Positions 9,137 through 18,285 of a stretch of 64,000 bases of DNA are shown here, piece by piece. A model generated the notes under the pieces. It had not been told where the DNA came from, ran no database searches, and was given only the letters and a program-made list of their open reading frames with translations. The translations under genes and the position numbers were made by a program. Source of the stretch: Planctomycetota bacterium (GTDB lineage: Bacteria; Planctomycetota; Uabimicrobiia; Uabimicrobiales; Uabimicrobiaceae); assembly GCA_029260735.1 (NCBI GenBank), contig JAJDCR010000024.1, positions 124,001 through 188,000 on the forward strand, in the 5' to 3' direction. Positions within the stretch are counted from its first letter, which is position 1. Every line of letters starts with the position of its first letter.

Positions 9137-11329
9137 TTACTCTAAGACATTTCCTAGTACTGTTCGGAAACCAAGAAAAAAAGAACGAACAGACGGGAGA
9201 TATTCTTTTTTTTCTCCTATTCGAAGATACCTTTCATCGCTACTTTTCCAGTGCCCTCCTTTAACAATTACTCTTTCCCTTCCTTCATTTTTTTGGATAT
9301 CGGCACACCATTCCATCGCATTGGAACATAAATCATAGCAACCATAAGGAGAAACGTCTTTTTCCCAAGTTCCCACCTTGTAAGTAGATCTGTGAGGTAG
9401 AAGAGGAGCACTTTGGATTGTAGATCCCCAAGTAAAAATTCTTTTGCTATCACTTTTTTCTTTTTCTACTGGATAGCTTCCTTGTATTTCCACTCCTCCT
9501 CGACCTGCTTTTTCCCACTGCTGGATGGATGGTAGATTTTTTCCTACCCATTTAGTATATTGCTTAGCAACCTCCCAATTAACTCCGACCAAAGGATGAT
9601 CTTGGTAATCTTCTGGGCTTGCCCAAAGTTTTTCTAAATAAGAATCCCAGGGGATTTCTAAAGAAACCTGATCTTGTGTTTTTTTCCAGGTTAAAGTATG
9701 AACATCTTGCGAGCAATTTTTAAGAAATTTTTCGAATTGTCGATTAGTAACTTCATATTTATCAATATAATAAGCAGGCAAATAGATTTTTTCATCAGGT
9801 AAAAATTCTTCTCCTAAACGATAGAAGTTACCAGCAGGAACATAGACCATAATCGATTGATCTTTTGTCCAAATATATTCCCCAAAATACTCACCTTTTA
9901 TCAATCCCTCTGGTAAACTCTCCCCATGCCAACCACCTCCCTGCAATTTTGGATCTATGTCAGAGTCGGTCTTTTCATCGATCTTTGTCTCTGTTTTAGA
10001 AATAGAGTTTACCGAACTATTAGAGCTGTCACTGTCATCCCATATGACTATGCTAAAGAGCAAGATGACCAGAATAACTCCTCCTGTTAGCCCTGTCCAG
10101 ATAGCTCTTCTTTGTTCCTCTAAGCTATATAAAAATTGACTGAACTTAGCCTTAAAGTAATAAAATACATTCTTACTCTTCTGGCTTTGCTTAGCGACTG
10201 CATTTTCTAGCCTTTGAAGCCAAGTTTTCTTTTTTTGCTTAGGAATAACTTCATCTAAAATGAAGGTTTTTTTTGTCAGGGGCTCTTTCTGCTTTTCAAA
10301 CTTATCCCCCCAAGAAGATCCGTACTCTAAATCAATAGTTGTAGCTATTTGATTTTTATATTTGTTTTCTAGGTGAAGAGAGGAGTAGCGACTAATAAAA
10401 TACTCAAGTTCTTGGGCCATTTCAGAAGCGGTAGTATAACGATCCTCAAGATTTTTTTCTAAGGCACGTAAGCAAATTTTTTCTAGAATCCTCTCATCTT
10501 CTGTCAGATTAGGATTGACAGTATGAGGAGGAGTGATATCCTCCACTATTGTAGGATACATAAGGGCTGTACCTGAAAGATGAGGGAAAGGATATCGCCC
10601 GGCGAGCATACGGTAAAGAATGATACCCAAAGCCCAGATATCACAGCGATGATCTACTTCTTTAGAGCTTTTCCACTGCTCCGGAGCCATATACTCAGGG
10701 GTTCCCAAAAGAGAAGTTGCCAAAGTCATCCCCTCTTCAACTTTTTTAACGATACCAAAGTCTGTGATTTTGGGCATCATTTCTGCTGAAAAAAGAATAT
10801 TTTCAGGCTTTAAGTCACGATGAACAAGCCCTTTTTCGTGAGCAAAATGTAAACCTCGGGCAATCTGCTTTAAGACTTTAGCACAAGAAAGCAAAGAGAC
10901 TTCTTTTCGGTTTATAAAATCCGTCAAAGATCCTCCAGAAAGGTACTCCATAATGAAGTAACACTCTTGAGGGCTAGCATAGTAAATGGTCACAATATAA
11001 GGATGACTCAAGGCGGCCACCGTTTTCATTTCTCGATTAAAACGTTGCCTTTCCTTAGAAGTCATTCCCAGAAGGACTTTAACTGCTTCATGTCGCCCAA
11101 CATTACTATTGTAGACTTGCCAAACAACCCCTTGGGCTCCATGCGATATTTTCTTGACATACAAATAGCCAGAAGGAAGAGTCGGCAAAGCCTGAAACTC
11201 TTCTTCTTCGTCTACTTTTGTATCTTTATCGGAAAAACTATCTGTAAAGCTTGTATCGGAGTCTTTTCCTGTCGAAGGATTATCTTCCTCTGGAAGGTAA
11301 CCTTCTTTCTCTTCACTTCCCAAATTCAT
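9137..11329 (-). CDS. Ser/Thr protein kinase with extracytoplasmic formylglycine-generating-enzyme-like domain
   Basis: The 730-residue protein has a Hanks-type kinase domain at about 55-315 with Lys84, HRDLKPEN (170-177), DFG (190-192) and APEQW, one transmembrane helix at about 410-430, and a C-terminal SUMF1/FGE-sulfatase domain at about 490-725 (typical pieces: YIDKYEVTNRQFEKFL, GVNWEVAKQYTKWVG, GGHWKSSDERYLRIG). The order kinase, membrane helix, FGE-like domain occurs in planctomycete kinases, where the outer domain is thought to be a ligand-binding lectin-like fold rather than an active enzyme. It is the first gene of the minus-strand signalling block, with a TATAAT box upstream. Its kinase domain is very close to the next one, which suggests duplication followed by a swap of the sensor module. 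Confidence 0.9.
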   Translation of the reverse strand: MNLGSEEKEGYLPEEDNPSTGKDSDTSFTDSFSDKDTKVDEEEEFQALPTLPSGYLYVKKISHGAQGVVWQVYNSNVGRHEAVKVLLGMTSKERQRFNREMKTVAALSHPYIVTIYYASPQECYFIMEYLSGGSLTDFINRKEVSLLSCAKVLKQIARGLHFAHEKGLVHRDLKPENILFSAEMMPKITDFGIVKKVEEGMTLATSLLGTPEYMAPEQWKSSKEVDHRCDIWALGIILYRMLAGRYPFPHLSGTALMYPTIVEDITPPHTVNPNLTEDERILEKICLRALEKNLEDRYTTASEMAQELEYFISRYSSLHLENKYKNQIATTIDLEYGSSWGDKFEKQKEPLTKKTFILDEVIPKQKKKTWLQRLENAVAKQSQKSKNVFYYFKAKFSQFLYSLEEQRRAIWTGLTGGVILVILLFSIVIWDDSDSSNSSVNSISKTETKIDEKTDSDIDPKLQGGGWHGESLPEGLIKGEYFGEYIWTKDQSIMVYVPAGNFYRLGEEFLPDEKIYLPAYYIDKYEVTNRQFEKFLKNCSQDVHTLTWKKTQDQVSLEIPWDSYLEKLWASPEDYQDHPLVGVNWEVAKQYTKWVGKNLPSIQQWEKAGRGGVEIQGSYPVEKEKSDSKRIFTWGSTIQSAPLLPHRSTYKVGTWEKDVSPYGCYDLCSNAMEWCADIQKNEGRERVIVKGGHWKSSDERYLRIGEKKEYLPSVRSFFLGFRTVLGNVLE

Positions 11330-11384
11330 TGAAAGGCCTCATATTGCCCGTTTTTTTGTGGAATATTAATTCTTTAATGCCTTT

Positions 11385-11390
11385 ATTATA
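11385..11390 (-). promoter_or_regulatory. Candidate -10 box of the kinase operon
   Basis: On the minus strand this reads TATAAT in the context TTGTTGTATAATAAAGG, 55 bases before the kinase ATG at 11329. No strong -35 hexamer lies at the ideal distance. A weak AGG ribosome binding site precedes the ATG. Position and a perfect -10 consensus are the only support. Confidence 0.4.
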
Positions 11391-11452
11391 CAACAAAAGG
11401 AAAACTGTTTTGCATTTTTTTTGGATATTCTCAAAAATTTCACTACAATAGA

Positions 11453-11560
11453 GGGCGTGTCCTCATTCAGCTTATTTTGCAATTTTTTGAGAAACTAGAA
11501 GTATAACTCTTGATTCTAGTTTTAGTTGCATAACGTGGTTAGCTGAATGAGAACACGCCC
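11453..11560. mobile_element. 108-bp MITE-like element with 19-bp terminal inverted repeats
   Basis: The ends are GGGCGTGTCCTCATTCAGC and, inverted, GGGCGTGTTCTCATTCAGC, with one mismatch. The interior matches the reverse complement of the element at 49569-49674, and similarity continues outside the right end (ACGGGTGAAATCC, then TAGTTCTTAATAAATTAG read on the minus strand) to about 11630, so the full mobile unit may be longer than the palindrome. There is no reading frame inside. It fills the space between the divergent kinase operon and acs (11330-11675), which holds nothing else clear apart from the promoter box. Confidence 0.75.
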
Positions 11561-11675
11561 TTACGGGTGAAATCCAAAACTTAAAAAACAAAGTTTTAAT
11601 TCCTCATCTTTCTAATTTATTAAGAACTACAAACGCGTGAACATAATGTTATAAAACAATGAAAGGATCAGAAGT

Positions 11676-13634
11676 ATGGAGAATCAGGATCTCAACACAA
11701 TTCTTGAGGAAAACCGAACCTTCCCCCCCTCTCAAGAGTTCTCTCAAAAAGCTCACATCAGTTCCCTAGAACAATATCAGACTATGTATAAGGAGAGTAC
11801 CGAGAATCCCGAGAAGTTCTGGTCTCAAGTGGCAGAAGAACTTCATTGGTTTAAAAAATGGGACAAAGTAGTTAATTCCGAAAATGCTCCATTTTTTAAA
11901 TGGTTTGAAAACGGAAAAACCAATATTTCTTACAATTGCCTAGATCGCCACCTAGACTCTGCGACCAAAAACAAAGCCGCTATTATCTGGGAAGGCGAAC
12001 CGGGAGAAGAGCGAGTTTTAACATACCAAGGATTGGCTAGAGAAGTCCAACGTTTTTCTAACTCCTTAAAAAAACTGGGGATCAAAAAGGGGGATCGCAT
12101 TGCGATTTATTTACCTATGATACCTGAGCTGGCCATTAGTGTTCTTGCTTGTGCTCGAATTGGAGCGATTCACTCTGTTATTTTTGCTGGCTTTTCCGCT
12201 GATTCCATTCGGGACCGTGTCCTCGACTGCGAAGCCAACCTCGTGATTACCGCCGACGGAGGATGGCGACGAGGAAAAATGCTTGCTTTGAAAAACATTG
12301 TCGACCAAGCCCTGGAGGAATGTCCTTGTGTCAAAGATGTCCTTGTCGTTCGTCGTTCAGAGCATCATAATTTCCCTCACTCTTTCCAAGAAGGAAGAGA
12401 CCATTGGTACCATGATCTATCTCAAGACGTTTCCGACAAATGCCCGGCCGAAGAAATGGACAGTGAAGACATGCTTTTTCTTCTCTATACGAGCGGAACA
12501 ACCGGAAAACCAAAGGGAATTATTCACACCACCGGTGGCTACATGGTCTACACTTACCTTACCAGCAAATATGTTTTTGATCTAAAGCCAACCGATATCT
12601 ACTGGTGCACTGCAGATATCGGTTGGGTCACAGGGCATAGTTACATCGTCTATGGCCCTCTCGCCAACGGAGCGACCTGTGTTATGTACGAAGGGACTCC
12701 CAATTGGCCCGACGAAGGGCGTTTTTGGAATATCGTTCAAAGGCACCAAGTGAGTATTTTCTATACCGCCCCCACTGCAATTCGAGCTTTTATGAAATGG
12801 GGAGACAAATGGCCAGAAAAATACGATCTTTCTTCTCTTCGCCTACTGGGAACAGTAGGAGAGCCCATTAATCCCGAAGCTTGGATTTGGTACAATAAAG
12901 TGATCGGCCAAGAACGTTGTCCTATTGTAGACACTTGGTGGCAAACAGAAACTGGGGGAATGATGATAACGCCTCTTCCCGGCTGCACTGTAACCAAGCC
13001 CGGAAGTGCTTCTCTTCCCTTCTTTGGAGTCGATGCAGACGTTTTAACAGAAAACAAAGAACCGACCAACGCGGGCTTGCTCGCCATAAAAAAACCTTGG
13101 CCCGGTATGCTCCGAGGAATCTACGGCGACCCAGAGCGATACAAAAACACCTACTGGTCCAAGTGGCCGGAATACTATTTCCCCGGAGACGGAGCCAAGC
13201 GAGACAAAGACGGCTATTTCTGGATACTCGGACGAGTCGATGACGTTGTCAATGTTTCTGGCCATAGAATAGGTACCGCCGAGCTGGAAAGCGTTTTTGT
13301 CGAACACAGCTCTGTCGCCGAATCCGCCGTTGTCGGAATTAAGCACGAAATCAAAGGGCAAGGACTCATCGCTTTTGTTAGCCTCAAACGAGGAATAGAA
13401 GGAACAAAAGACCTAGAGCAAGAGCTTACCAAGTGGGTAGCCAACAAAATAGGTAAGTTCGTTGTTCCTGAAAGAATCGTATTCTCCGCCGACCTTCCCA
13501 AAACCCGCTCCGGTAAAATCATGCGCCGCCTTTTACGCGATATCGCAGAAGGATCTACCTTAGGCAGTGTAACAACCTTAGCTGACCCCAGTGTTTTGGA
13601 TGATTTAAAGAAGAAGTACGAAGACGAGGATTAG
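11676..13634 (+). CDS. acs: Acetyl-coenzyme A synthetase
   Basis: The 652-residue protein is full length for AMP-forming acetyl-CoA synthetase, which activates acetate to acetyl-AMP and then acetyl-CoA. Visible are the P-loop [11 protein letters not shown], the adenylate-binding TWWQTETGG, the hinge region [16 protein letters not shown], and the C-terminal [13 protein letters not shown] with catalytic Lys614, the usual site of control by lysine acetylation. No sirtuin or dedicated acetyltransferase lies beside it; the GNAT downstream is of the RimJ type. The gene is richer in G+C than its surroundings, as expected for a conserved, well-expressed gene. It stands alone, divergent from the kinase operon, with a MITE-like element upstream. 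Confidence 0.96.
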   Translation: MENQDLNTILEENRTFPPSQEFSQKAHISSLEQYQTMYKESTENPEKFWSQVAEELHWFKKWDKVVNSENAPFFKWFENGKTNISYNCLDRHLDSATKNKAAIIWEGEPGEERVLTYQGLAREVQRFSNSLKKLGIKKGDRIAIYLPMIPELAISVLACARIGAIHSVIFAGFSADSIRDRVLDCEANLVITADGGWRRGKMLALKNIVDQALEECPCVKDVLVVRRSEHHNFPHSFQEGRDHWYHDLSQDVSDKCPAEEMDSEDMLFLLYTSGTTGKPKGIIHTTGGYMVYTYLTSKYVFDLKPTDIYWCTADIGWVTGHSYIVYGPLANGATCVMYEGTPNWPDEGRFWNIVQRHQVSIFYTAPTAIRAFMKWGDKWPEKYDLSSLRLLGTVGEPINPEAWIWYNKVIGQERCPIVDTWWQTETGGMMITPLPGCTVTKPGSASLPFFGVDADVLTENKEPTNAGLLAIKKPWPGMLRGIYGDPERYKNTYWSKWPEYYFPGDGAKRDKDGYFWILGRVDDVVNVSGHRIGTAELESVFVEHSSVAESAVVGIKHEIKGQGLIAFVSLKRGIEGTKDLEQELTKWVANKIGKFVVPERIVFSADLPKTRSGKIMRRLLRDIAEGSTLGSVTTLADPSVLDDLKKKYEDED

Positions 13635-13698
13635 GTTGATAGAAACCTTAGCCCTAGTATGCCAACAAATAAATTTCAAATCCTCAAAAACCCTTTTT

Positions 13699-13718
13699 GT
13701 TCCCCCTTTGGGGGGAAC
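13699..13718. repeat. Short perfect inverted repeat downstream of acs
   Basis: An eight-base stem GTTCCCCC pairs with GGGGGAAC around a four-base loop, followed at once by a G-rich stretch rather than a T run. It could act as an imperfect transcription barrier after acs or be part of a short repeat. Its position in the leader of the next gene makes the longer upstream reading frame of that gene unlikely to be translated. Confidence 0.45.
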
Positions 13719-13817
13719 CGTGAGGAACGAACGGGGGGGGACACGCTGAAAATAAAGGCTTTGCAGACTGTTAAACTATGCTACAAGAAGGATTATTCCA
13801 CAAGAAAAAGAATTCAC

Positions 13818-14366
13818 ATGTTTCCAAAAATCAAAACAGATAACCTAATCATCCGACCCTTTGTCAAATCAGACCTGATTGCTTTCACCAAATACCGCGC
13901 CCTTCCTTCCGTCGCCAAATTCCAAAGTTGGTCAAACTACACTTACAAAGATGCTCTAGCTTTGTACGAAAAAATGAATCAGGTACCTTTTGGGACAGAG
14001 GGAAATTGGTTTCAACTAGCTATTGAGAAAAAAGATTCCCCGTCACTTGCCGGAGACCTAGCCATACACTTTATCGACCCCGATCAAGTCGAGGTAGGTT
14101 TTACCATTGCACCAGAGTTTCAAAAGAAGAGTATTGCTTTCGAAGCGCTCATGGCTCTACTGGAATACTGTTTTAATAAATTAAACAAACACCGAGTTAT
14201 TGCCATCACTGACACCCGTAATTTGGCCTCATGTCGTTTACTAGAAAAGGTAGGGATGAGAAAAGAGGGGCATTTCATAGAGAATAGATACTTCAAAGGT
14301 GCCTGGGGAAATGAATTCTTATTTGCTATTTTACGTTCGGAATGGAACCATGCAGACTCAGCTTGA
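13818..14366 (+). CDS. GNAT-family N-acetyltransferase, RimJ/RimL type
   Basis: Starting at the ATG at 13818 gives 182 residues, the usual size for this family; an open frame runs 53 codons further upstream, but that part crosses the acs terminal hairpin and looks non-coding. The start MFPKIKTDNLIIRPFVKSDL and the later VEVGFTIAPEFQKKSIAFEA (acetyl-CoA-binding motif A) and NLASCRLLEKVGMRKEGHF are typical of RimJ/RimL-like acetyltransferases, which acetylate protein N-termini or small molecules. The pyrophosphate-binding loop is less regular than usual (Q-K-K-S in place of R-G-x-G), so activity is likely but not certain. No partner genes indicate the substrate. Confidence 0.75.
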   Translation: MFPKIKTDNLIIRPFVKSDLIAFTKYRALPSVAKFQSWSNYTYKDALALYEKMNQVPFGTEGNWFQLAIEKKDSPSLAGDLAIHFIDPDQVEVGFTIAPEFQKKSIAFEALMALLEYCFNKLNKHRVIAITDTRNLASCRLLEKVGMRKEGHFIENRYFKGAWGNEFLFAILRSEWNHADSA

Positions 14367-14685
14367 TCTTATTTTTTTGCCCTTTTAGCCTAGAGAATTT
14401 CTTCATTTAAGGTACAAATTTTAGGCACATCGGGCCAATGAGCGAATATATTTCTCTAAATGTTAGATATCAGTACAAAATTTGTGGAAATATTTTTTCC
14501 AAAAACTATAATATGATGTTAACCTACTGATGACTTTAGCTTACACTGATTACTTGATTTACATCTTCCGGTATTCTACTTTGGTGAAAGACGTAAGAAA
14601 TCTATGATTACCAACGTGAGAAGATGAAAATGGAAAATATATATATTCATAGTTATGTGTCAAATTCAAACAAAAAAGGTGAACA
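14367..14685. other. Intergenic region, no gene seen
   Basis: This AT-rich stretch holds an imperfect direct repeat around GTACAAATTTT (about 14411) and GTACAAAATTTG (about 14473), and near its end the leader of the next gene with the ribosome binding site AAGGTG. I see no supported gene, hairpin terminator or mobile element end. Confidence 0.5.
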
Positions 14686-15042
14686 ATGAACCTCAACTTT
14701 AAGATATCTACACACGAATACCCCGCTGGCGAGATCTTCGACAACGACCCGTGCTACGGTGCGTACATCGAAGTCGATGACGAAGCAACCTACGAGTGGT
14801 TCAAAAGCAAGGGATACGAAGGCAGCGGTTACACAGTACTGGCTCTTGTCGAGTCCCTTCGCCGGACTGAACTGCACGATAAAGATCAATACGAGATGGA
14901 AGCTGAAGCAGACAACACTTGGGTCTACGGTCCAAAGAAAAAGCCAATCGATTGCCTCCTCTCAGCGTTCGCTGCCGCCACTGCGACTGAAGAGGGCGTC
15001 TTGAAACTTATTGAAAACGCCAGTGACGAATTCATGGAGTAG
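14686..15042 (+). CDS. Imm51-like immunity protein (orphan)
   Basis: The 118-residue protein has the outline of the Imm51 immunity family of polymorphic toxin systems: an acidic N-terminal part, a central element like FKSKGYEGSGYTVLALVESL, and a C-terminal helix near DCLLSAFAAATATEEGVLKLI. Imm proteins bind and neutralise a cognate or foreign toxin. AAGGTG lies six bases before the ATG. By eye it is about half G+C, clearly above its neighbours, and there is no toxin, Rhs/RHS repeat or secretion gene nearby, so it looks like a transferred orphan immunity gene. The family call rests on recalled motif shape only and could be wrong. Confidence 0.5.
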   Translation: MNLNFKISTHEYPAGEIFDNDPCYGAYIEVDDEATYEWFKSKGYEGSGYTVLALVESLRRTELHDKDQYEMEAEADNTWVYGPKKKPIDCLLSAFAAATATEEGVLKLIENASDEFME

Positions 15043-15143
15043 ATCAGTCTACTTTTTCCCCGAACCACGGACAGATTGGGCTACTGTTTCCAAGAAATTG
15101 CGCCGCTTCAGGGCCGTTTTGTCCTGGGCTTGGATTTCCCTAG

Positions 15144-15463
15144 GGCTTCGCCCTAGGCTGAGTTGTGTTGTCCTTTCAGGACAAAGAATTTGTTATGTTT
15201 CTTCGCAACCCCGTCGTGCATTTTTTGTGCATTCCCCCCCCTAATCTCGGTTAAAATCTTCTCTTTCCACCAGAATCTCGCCCCGAGCAAAAGGCATAAA
15301 AAAAACCTAAAACCTTAACCACTCCAAGCTTTCAATGAATAATTGGAGGGATTTACACTATAAAACAAAACTTGTCTTTCTCCCTGCTAGACTAGATCAA
15401 AAACAAAAGATCTTTGTCCTGAAGGGACAACACAACCCAGCCTAGGATGAAGTCCTAGGAAAA
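15144..15463. repeat. Inverted pair of about 50-bp palindromic repeats
   Basis: The arm at about 15144-15192 reads through CTTCGCCCTAGGCTGAGTTG and TGTCCTTTCAGGACAAAGAA. The arm at about 15408-15463 is its reverse complement with a few changes (CAACCCAGCCTAGGATGAAG). Each arm carries two small hairpins (CCTAGGGCTTCGCCCTAGG and TCCTTTCAGGACAA type). They resemble REP-like or MITE-like intergenic repeats. Together they fill much of the gap between the immunity gene and nnrS, with nothing coding between them. Confidence 0.65.
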
Positions 15464-15619
15464 CCAAGCCCGGGGAAGAATATACGTACTCGCCGTATTC
15501 AGCGCAAAACCGAGTTCCATGAATCCATCAAAGAGAATTACGAAATTTTAAATGGCAAAGAGGTTATGGAGTATTTTCGGTATTCCCCGAAATGGTGGGG
15601 TTTCAACCAGGTATCTTAA
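15448..15619 (+). pseudogene. Possible gene remnant beside the repeat pair
   Basis: A plus-strand frame without a convincing start reads on from the repeat edge and includes TEFHESIKENYEILNGKEV and YFRYSPKWWGF before a TAA at 15617-15619, overlapping the stop of the convergent nnrS gene. The amino-acid composition looks protein-like and the codons are unremarkable, which suggests a 3' fragment of a lost gene truncated by the repeat. I do not recognise the family, and chance is a real alternative. Confidence 0.3.
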
Positions 15620-16785
15620 CCAGGCTTACCATCAGCTCGTGGCTTAGTCAAAATGGGCCAGTAGTAGCAAAAATAGATACCAAATGCGGCAATCCACAGT
15701 CCCCCAGAAATCAGAATAACCTGGTTGTAATCGGCAAAGCTCCATATAACTCCTGCGACGCGAGCAATGACAGCGCAAGTTATTAATCCATAGCTTACGA
15801 CTACAATCCAGGAGGCCTTTATTTTACGACCGGTATGCCCTAAGGAAACCCGCGAAATCATTCCGAGAATTACTGTTCCCATCGCTCCTGCTGTCCAGCA
15901 ATGAATCATAGCGCTTTCGGAAATAGTTTTATCTAACAAAAACAAAGCTTTTAAAGCAAATCCAAGAGGAATCCAAAGGTAGCCTAAAAACAAAACCCAT
16001 AAAATAGGTGCTTTCCAAGTTTTCCAGAATTTCCAAAAAAGCCAGCGAATTGTATGGATCACGGCTGCTGTAATAGCAACATAGGTGGCAAAAAAATTGC
16101 CTAGGCTAAATAAATCACAGAGTAAATGAACAACGGCAATAGAAACAGCCGCAATGTCTAGCCATAAATAGCTACGACTGTTTGCACCAGGAATAGCATT
16201 ATTTGTAAAAAAGGGAACTACTCTGCCACTAATGACAATAATCAATATGACTACTGTGTTTACAGCCAAACGAAAACCTAGCTTATTCCAGTGATAAATA
16301 GCTTCTAGATGCATCATGACATTAGCAACGACCAGCAGCATTAGCCACAGTAGTAAAATTATATTGCGTAATTTTTTATCGCGGAAGAGTACAGGAGCAA
16401 GGAAAGCAATCACCGCAGGGATAAAAGCCACATCGACAGTTAGAATAACAAACGGAGGAAAATAAGGGGCAAAAGATATGGCAAAGCGTCCCAATATCCA
16501 AAGAACAAACAAAAACAACAAAGGAAAACCTTTTATCGGAGGCGTTCCTGTCCAATTAGCGGATGCTGTCAGTAAAAAACCAGCAATAATGGCTGTCACA
16601 AAACCAAAAATCATTTCATGGCTATGAAAACTTATCGCATCAAAGTGAGATGGTTCAAAACGAACATTCCCTGTTAATATTAGTAGCCAATAAACCATTA
16701 GAGCAATTCCGGCAAATGACCCCAAGAGAAAGAATGGTCGAAAACCAATGGCAAAAGTAGGTAATTCAATAATTTTTTTGAACAT
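15616..16785 (-). CDS. nnrS: NnrS family membrane protein
   Basis: The 389-residue protein has about twelve hydrophobic segments and the NnrS opening (FAIGFRPFFLLGSFAG) followed by HSHEMIFGFVTAIIAGFLLT, where the conserved histidines are thought to bind haem or copper. NnrS proteins are associated with nitric oxide stress and denitrification; their exact role is unsettled. The gene lies 24 bp downstream of an ArsR-family repressor on the same strand and closes a run of reactive-sulfur genes, so here it may belong to a reactive sulfur or nitrogen response. No NO reductase or denitrification gene is visible in the window. Confidence 0.88.
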   Translation of the reverse strand: MFKKIIELPTFAIGFRPFFLLGSFAGIALMVYWLLILTGNVRFEPSHFDAISFHSHEMIFGFVTAIIAGFLLTASANWTGTPPIKGFPLLFLFVLWILGRFAISFAPYFPPFVILTVDVAFIPAVIAFLAPVLFRDKKLRNIILLLWLMLLVVANVMMHLEAIYHWNKLGFRLAVNTVVILIIVISGRVVPFFTNNAIPGANSRSYLWLDIAAVSIAVVHLLCDLFSLGNFFATYVAITAAVIHTIRWLFWKFWKTWKAPILWVLFLGYLWIPLGFALKALFLLDKTISESAMIHCWTAGAMGTVILGMISRVSLGHTGRKIKASWIVVVSYGLITCAVIARVAGVIWSFADYNQVILISGGLWIAAFGIYFCYYWPILTKPRADGKPG

Positions 16786-16809
16786 TTTTTTCCTTAGATC
16801 TTTAGCGTA

Positions 16810-17115
16810 TTACTCGGCGCAAAAAACGTCGTGCAAGCTTTGCATTATTTTCAAGATACGCTCATCACTGATGTAGTAGTAAACAAAATTTTGGCGTTTG
16901 TCTGTTCTTAAAAAGCCTTGTAGTCGCATTCTCGCTAAATGCTGAGACATTACCGACTGAGAAATGCCACAAATCTTTTGCAGTTCCCCGACCGATTTTT
17001 CCCCCTCAGTCAGGGTGCACAAAATAGTTAATCTTTGGGGATTGGCTAAAGTTTTTAGGATAGCTGCTATTGTCTCACATCTTTCTTTCATCTCTTCTGG
17101 TGGAGCACCTTGCAT
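16810..17115 (-). CDS. ArsR-family persulfide-sensing repressor, BigR/SqrR-like
   Basis: The 101-residue winged-helix protein contains ANPQRLTILCTLTEGEKSVG and the recognition helix ISQSVMSQHLARMR. Two cysteines stand out: Cys33 in the TILC motif and Cys99 in VFC near the C-terminus. Their spacing of 66 residues equals that of the redox pair in BigR (Cys42/Cys108) and SqrR (Cys41/Cys107), which form a tetrasulfide bridge on exposure to persulfide and release DNA. Cys13 and Cys49 are extra. Neighbours are sulfur-transport genes, as around bigR elsewhere, which supports the assignment over a metal sensor. It is probably a repressor of its own operon and of the divergent rhodanese gene. Confidence 0.85.
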   Translation of the reverse strand: MQGAPPEEMKERCETIAAILKTLANPQRLTILCTLTEGEKSVGELQKICGISQSVMSQHLARMRLQGFLRTDKRQNFVYYYISDERILKIMQSLHDVFCAE

Positions 17116-17124
17116 TTTTTCCTC

Positions 17125-17859
17125 TTAAATATTGGTGTATAAGACAAACATTGCAATGAATAATATAAATATGGCAAAACTTTTCTTCAGGATTCTTTGG
17201 GGAATGAAATTGACTAAATAACTTCCTATAAAAATGCCGACTATTGCAATGCTCGTAAACAAAAACACAAACTGCCACGGTATTTGAACCTGATCTAAAT
17301 ATCCCAGAACACCGGTGGTAGAGTTCATAGCAATAATAAGAAGGGAAGTTCCCGCTGCTTCTTTCATCGGCAATTTACCAAAAATCACCAGAGCAGGGAC
17401 AATCAGAAATCCTCCTCCTACTCCGACTAGACCTGAAAGAATTCCCACAAATAAGCCTTGGGTGAGGAGAGCTGCCTTCGAACTTTTTCCCTCGGAAAGA
17501 TCTTCGCTTTTATTGGTAAACATAAAATAGGAAGATACTAACATTACAAAGGCAAAGAGAAGAAGTTGGGCCGTGTCGCTGAAATAAATCGCTAAACGAG
17601 CTCCCAAGAATGCGCCCATCATAGCAGCAGGCCCAAAGACAAAAGCGGTAGCAAAGTTAATCTGACCATTTTTCCAATATCTCATGCTACCAAATAAGCT
17701 GGTTGTCCCCACAACTAACAGACTCATTGTTATCGCTGTCTTTACGTTATAGTCCATCACATAAACAAAGACAGGTACCGCTAGAGTAGAACCTCCTCCG
17801 CCAAGGATTCCTAATGATAATCCAATGAGAAGAGCAAAGGCTAAGCTAAGAATGAACAT
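17125..17859 (-). CDS. TauE/SafE family sulfite or anion exporter
   Basis: The 244-residue protein has about eight transmembrane segments and the duplicated TauE/SafE pattern, with GGGGSTLAVPVFVYVM near the N-terminus and GLVGVGGGFLIVPALVI in the second half. Members export sulfite or other sulfur-containing anions; substrates are known for only a few. It stands 9 bp upstream of the BigR-like repressor gene and 9 bp downstream of the YeeE-like gene, which fits export of sulfite made during sulfide oxidation. The specific substrate is inferred from context. Confidence 0.88.
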   Translation of the reverse strand: MFILSLAFALLIGLSLGILGGGGSTLAVPVFVYVMDYNVKTAITMSLLVVGTTSLFGSMRYWKNGQINFATAFVFGPAAMMGAFLGARLAIYFSDTAQLLLFAFVMLVSSYFMFTNKSEDLSEGKSSKAALLTQGLFVGILSGLVGVGGGFLIVPALVIFGKLPMKEAAGTSLLIIAMNSTTGVLGYLDQVQIPWQFVFLFTSIAIVGIFIGSYLVNFIPQRILKKSFAIFILFIAMFVLYTNI

Positions 17860-17868
17860 GGAGTGCCC

Positions 17869-18285
17869 TTATTTTGCAAGATTTGTTATTTGGAAAATGC
17901 CCGCTCCCAAAGTCATGGCCGCAAAAAATATTAAGGCGGAGGGATTCAAGGAAGAAAGGTTAACAATAGCTGGCCCTGGACAAAAGCCTGCTATTCCCCA
18001 TCCCAGACCAAAGAGTACAGCCCCTAGAATAAGTTTTTTATCCAAGCCTTTTTTAGCTGGAAGGGAAAATTCTTTCTCTAGGATAGGAGTATCTCGTTTG
18101 GTAATCCATCTATAGAACAAGAAGTAAACTCCTATCGCTCCCACCATGACAAAAGCTAAACTAGGGTCCCATTTTCCACTAAGATCCAAAAATGCTAACA
18201 CTTTAGTAGGATTTGTCATTCCTGAAATAACTAAGCCAAGTGCAAAAATGACTCCTACGATAAAAGAAACTATGCTTTGCTTCAT
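17869..18285 (-). CDS. YeeE/YedE-type sulfur transporter half (PmpB-like)
   Basis: The 138-residue protein has about four transmembrane helices and the signature GWGIAGFCPGPAIV with the conserved cysteine of the YeeE/YedE family, which passes thiosulfate or other sulfur compounds across the membrane through cysteine-lined sites. Half-size members come in pairs, and its start overlaps the stop of the other half by 4 bp. The same pair accompanies bigR in other bacteria (pmpA/pmpB). Confidence 0.85.
   Translation of the reverse strand: MKQSIVSFIVGVIFALGLVISGMTNPTKVLAFLDLSGKWDPSLAFVMVGAIGVYFLFYRWITKRDTPILEKEFSLPAKKGLDKKLILGAVLFGLGWGIAGFCPGPAIVNLSSLNPSALIFFAAMTLGAGIFQITNLAK

Noticed and set aside
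13659..13817. 53-codon N-terminal extension of the GNAT frame
   Set aside because: It runs through a GC-rich hairpin after acs, has no family similarity, and would make the protein longer than its relatives.
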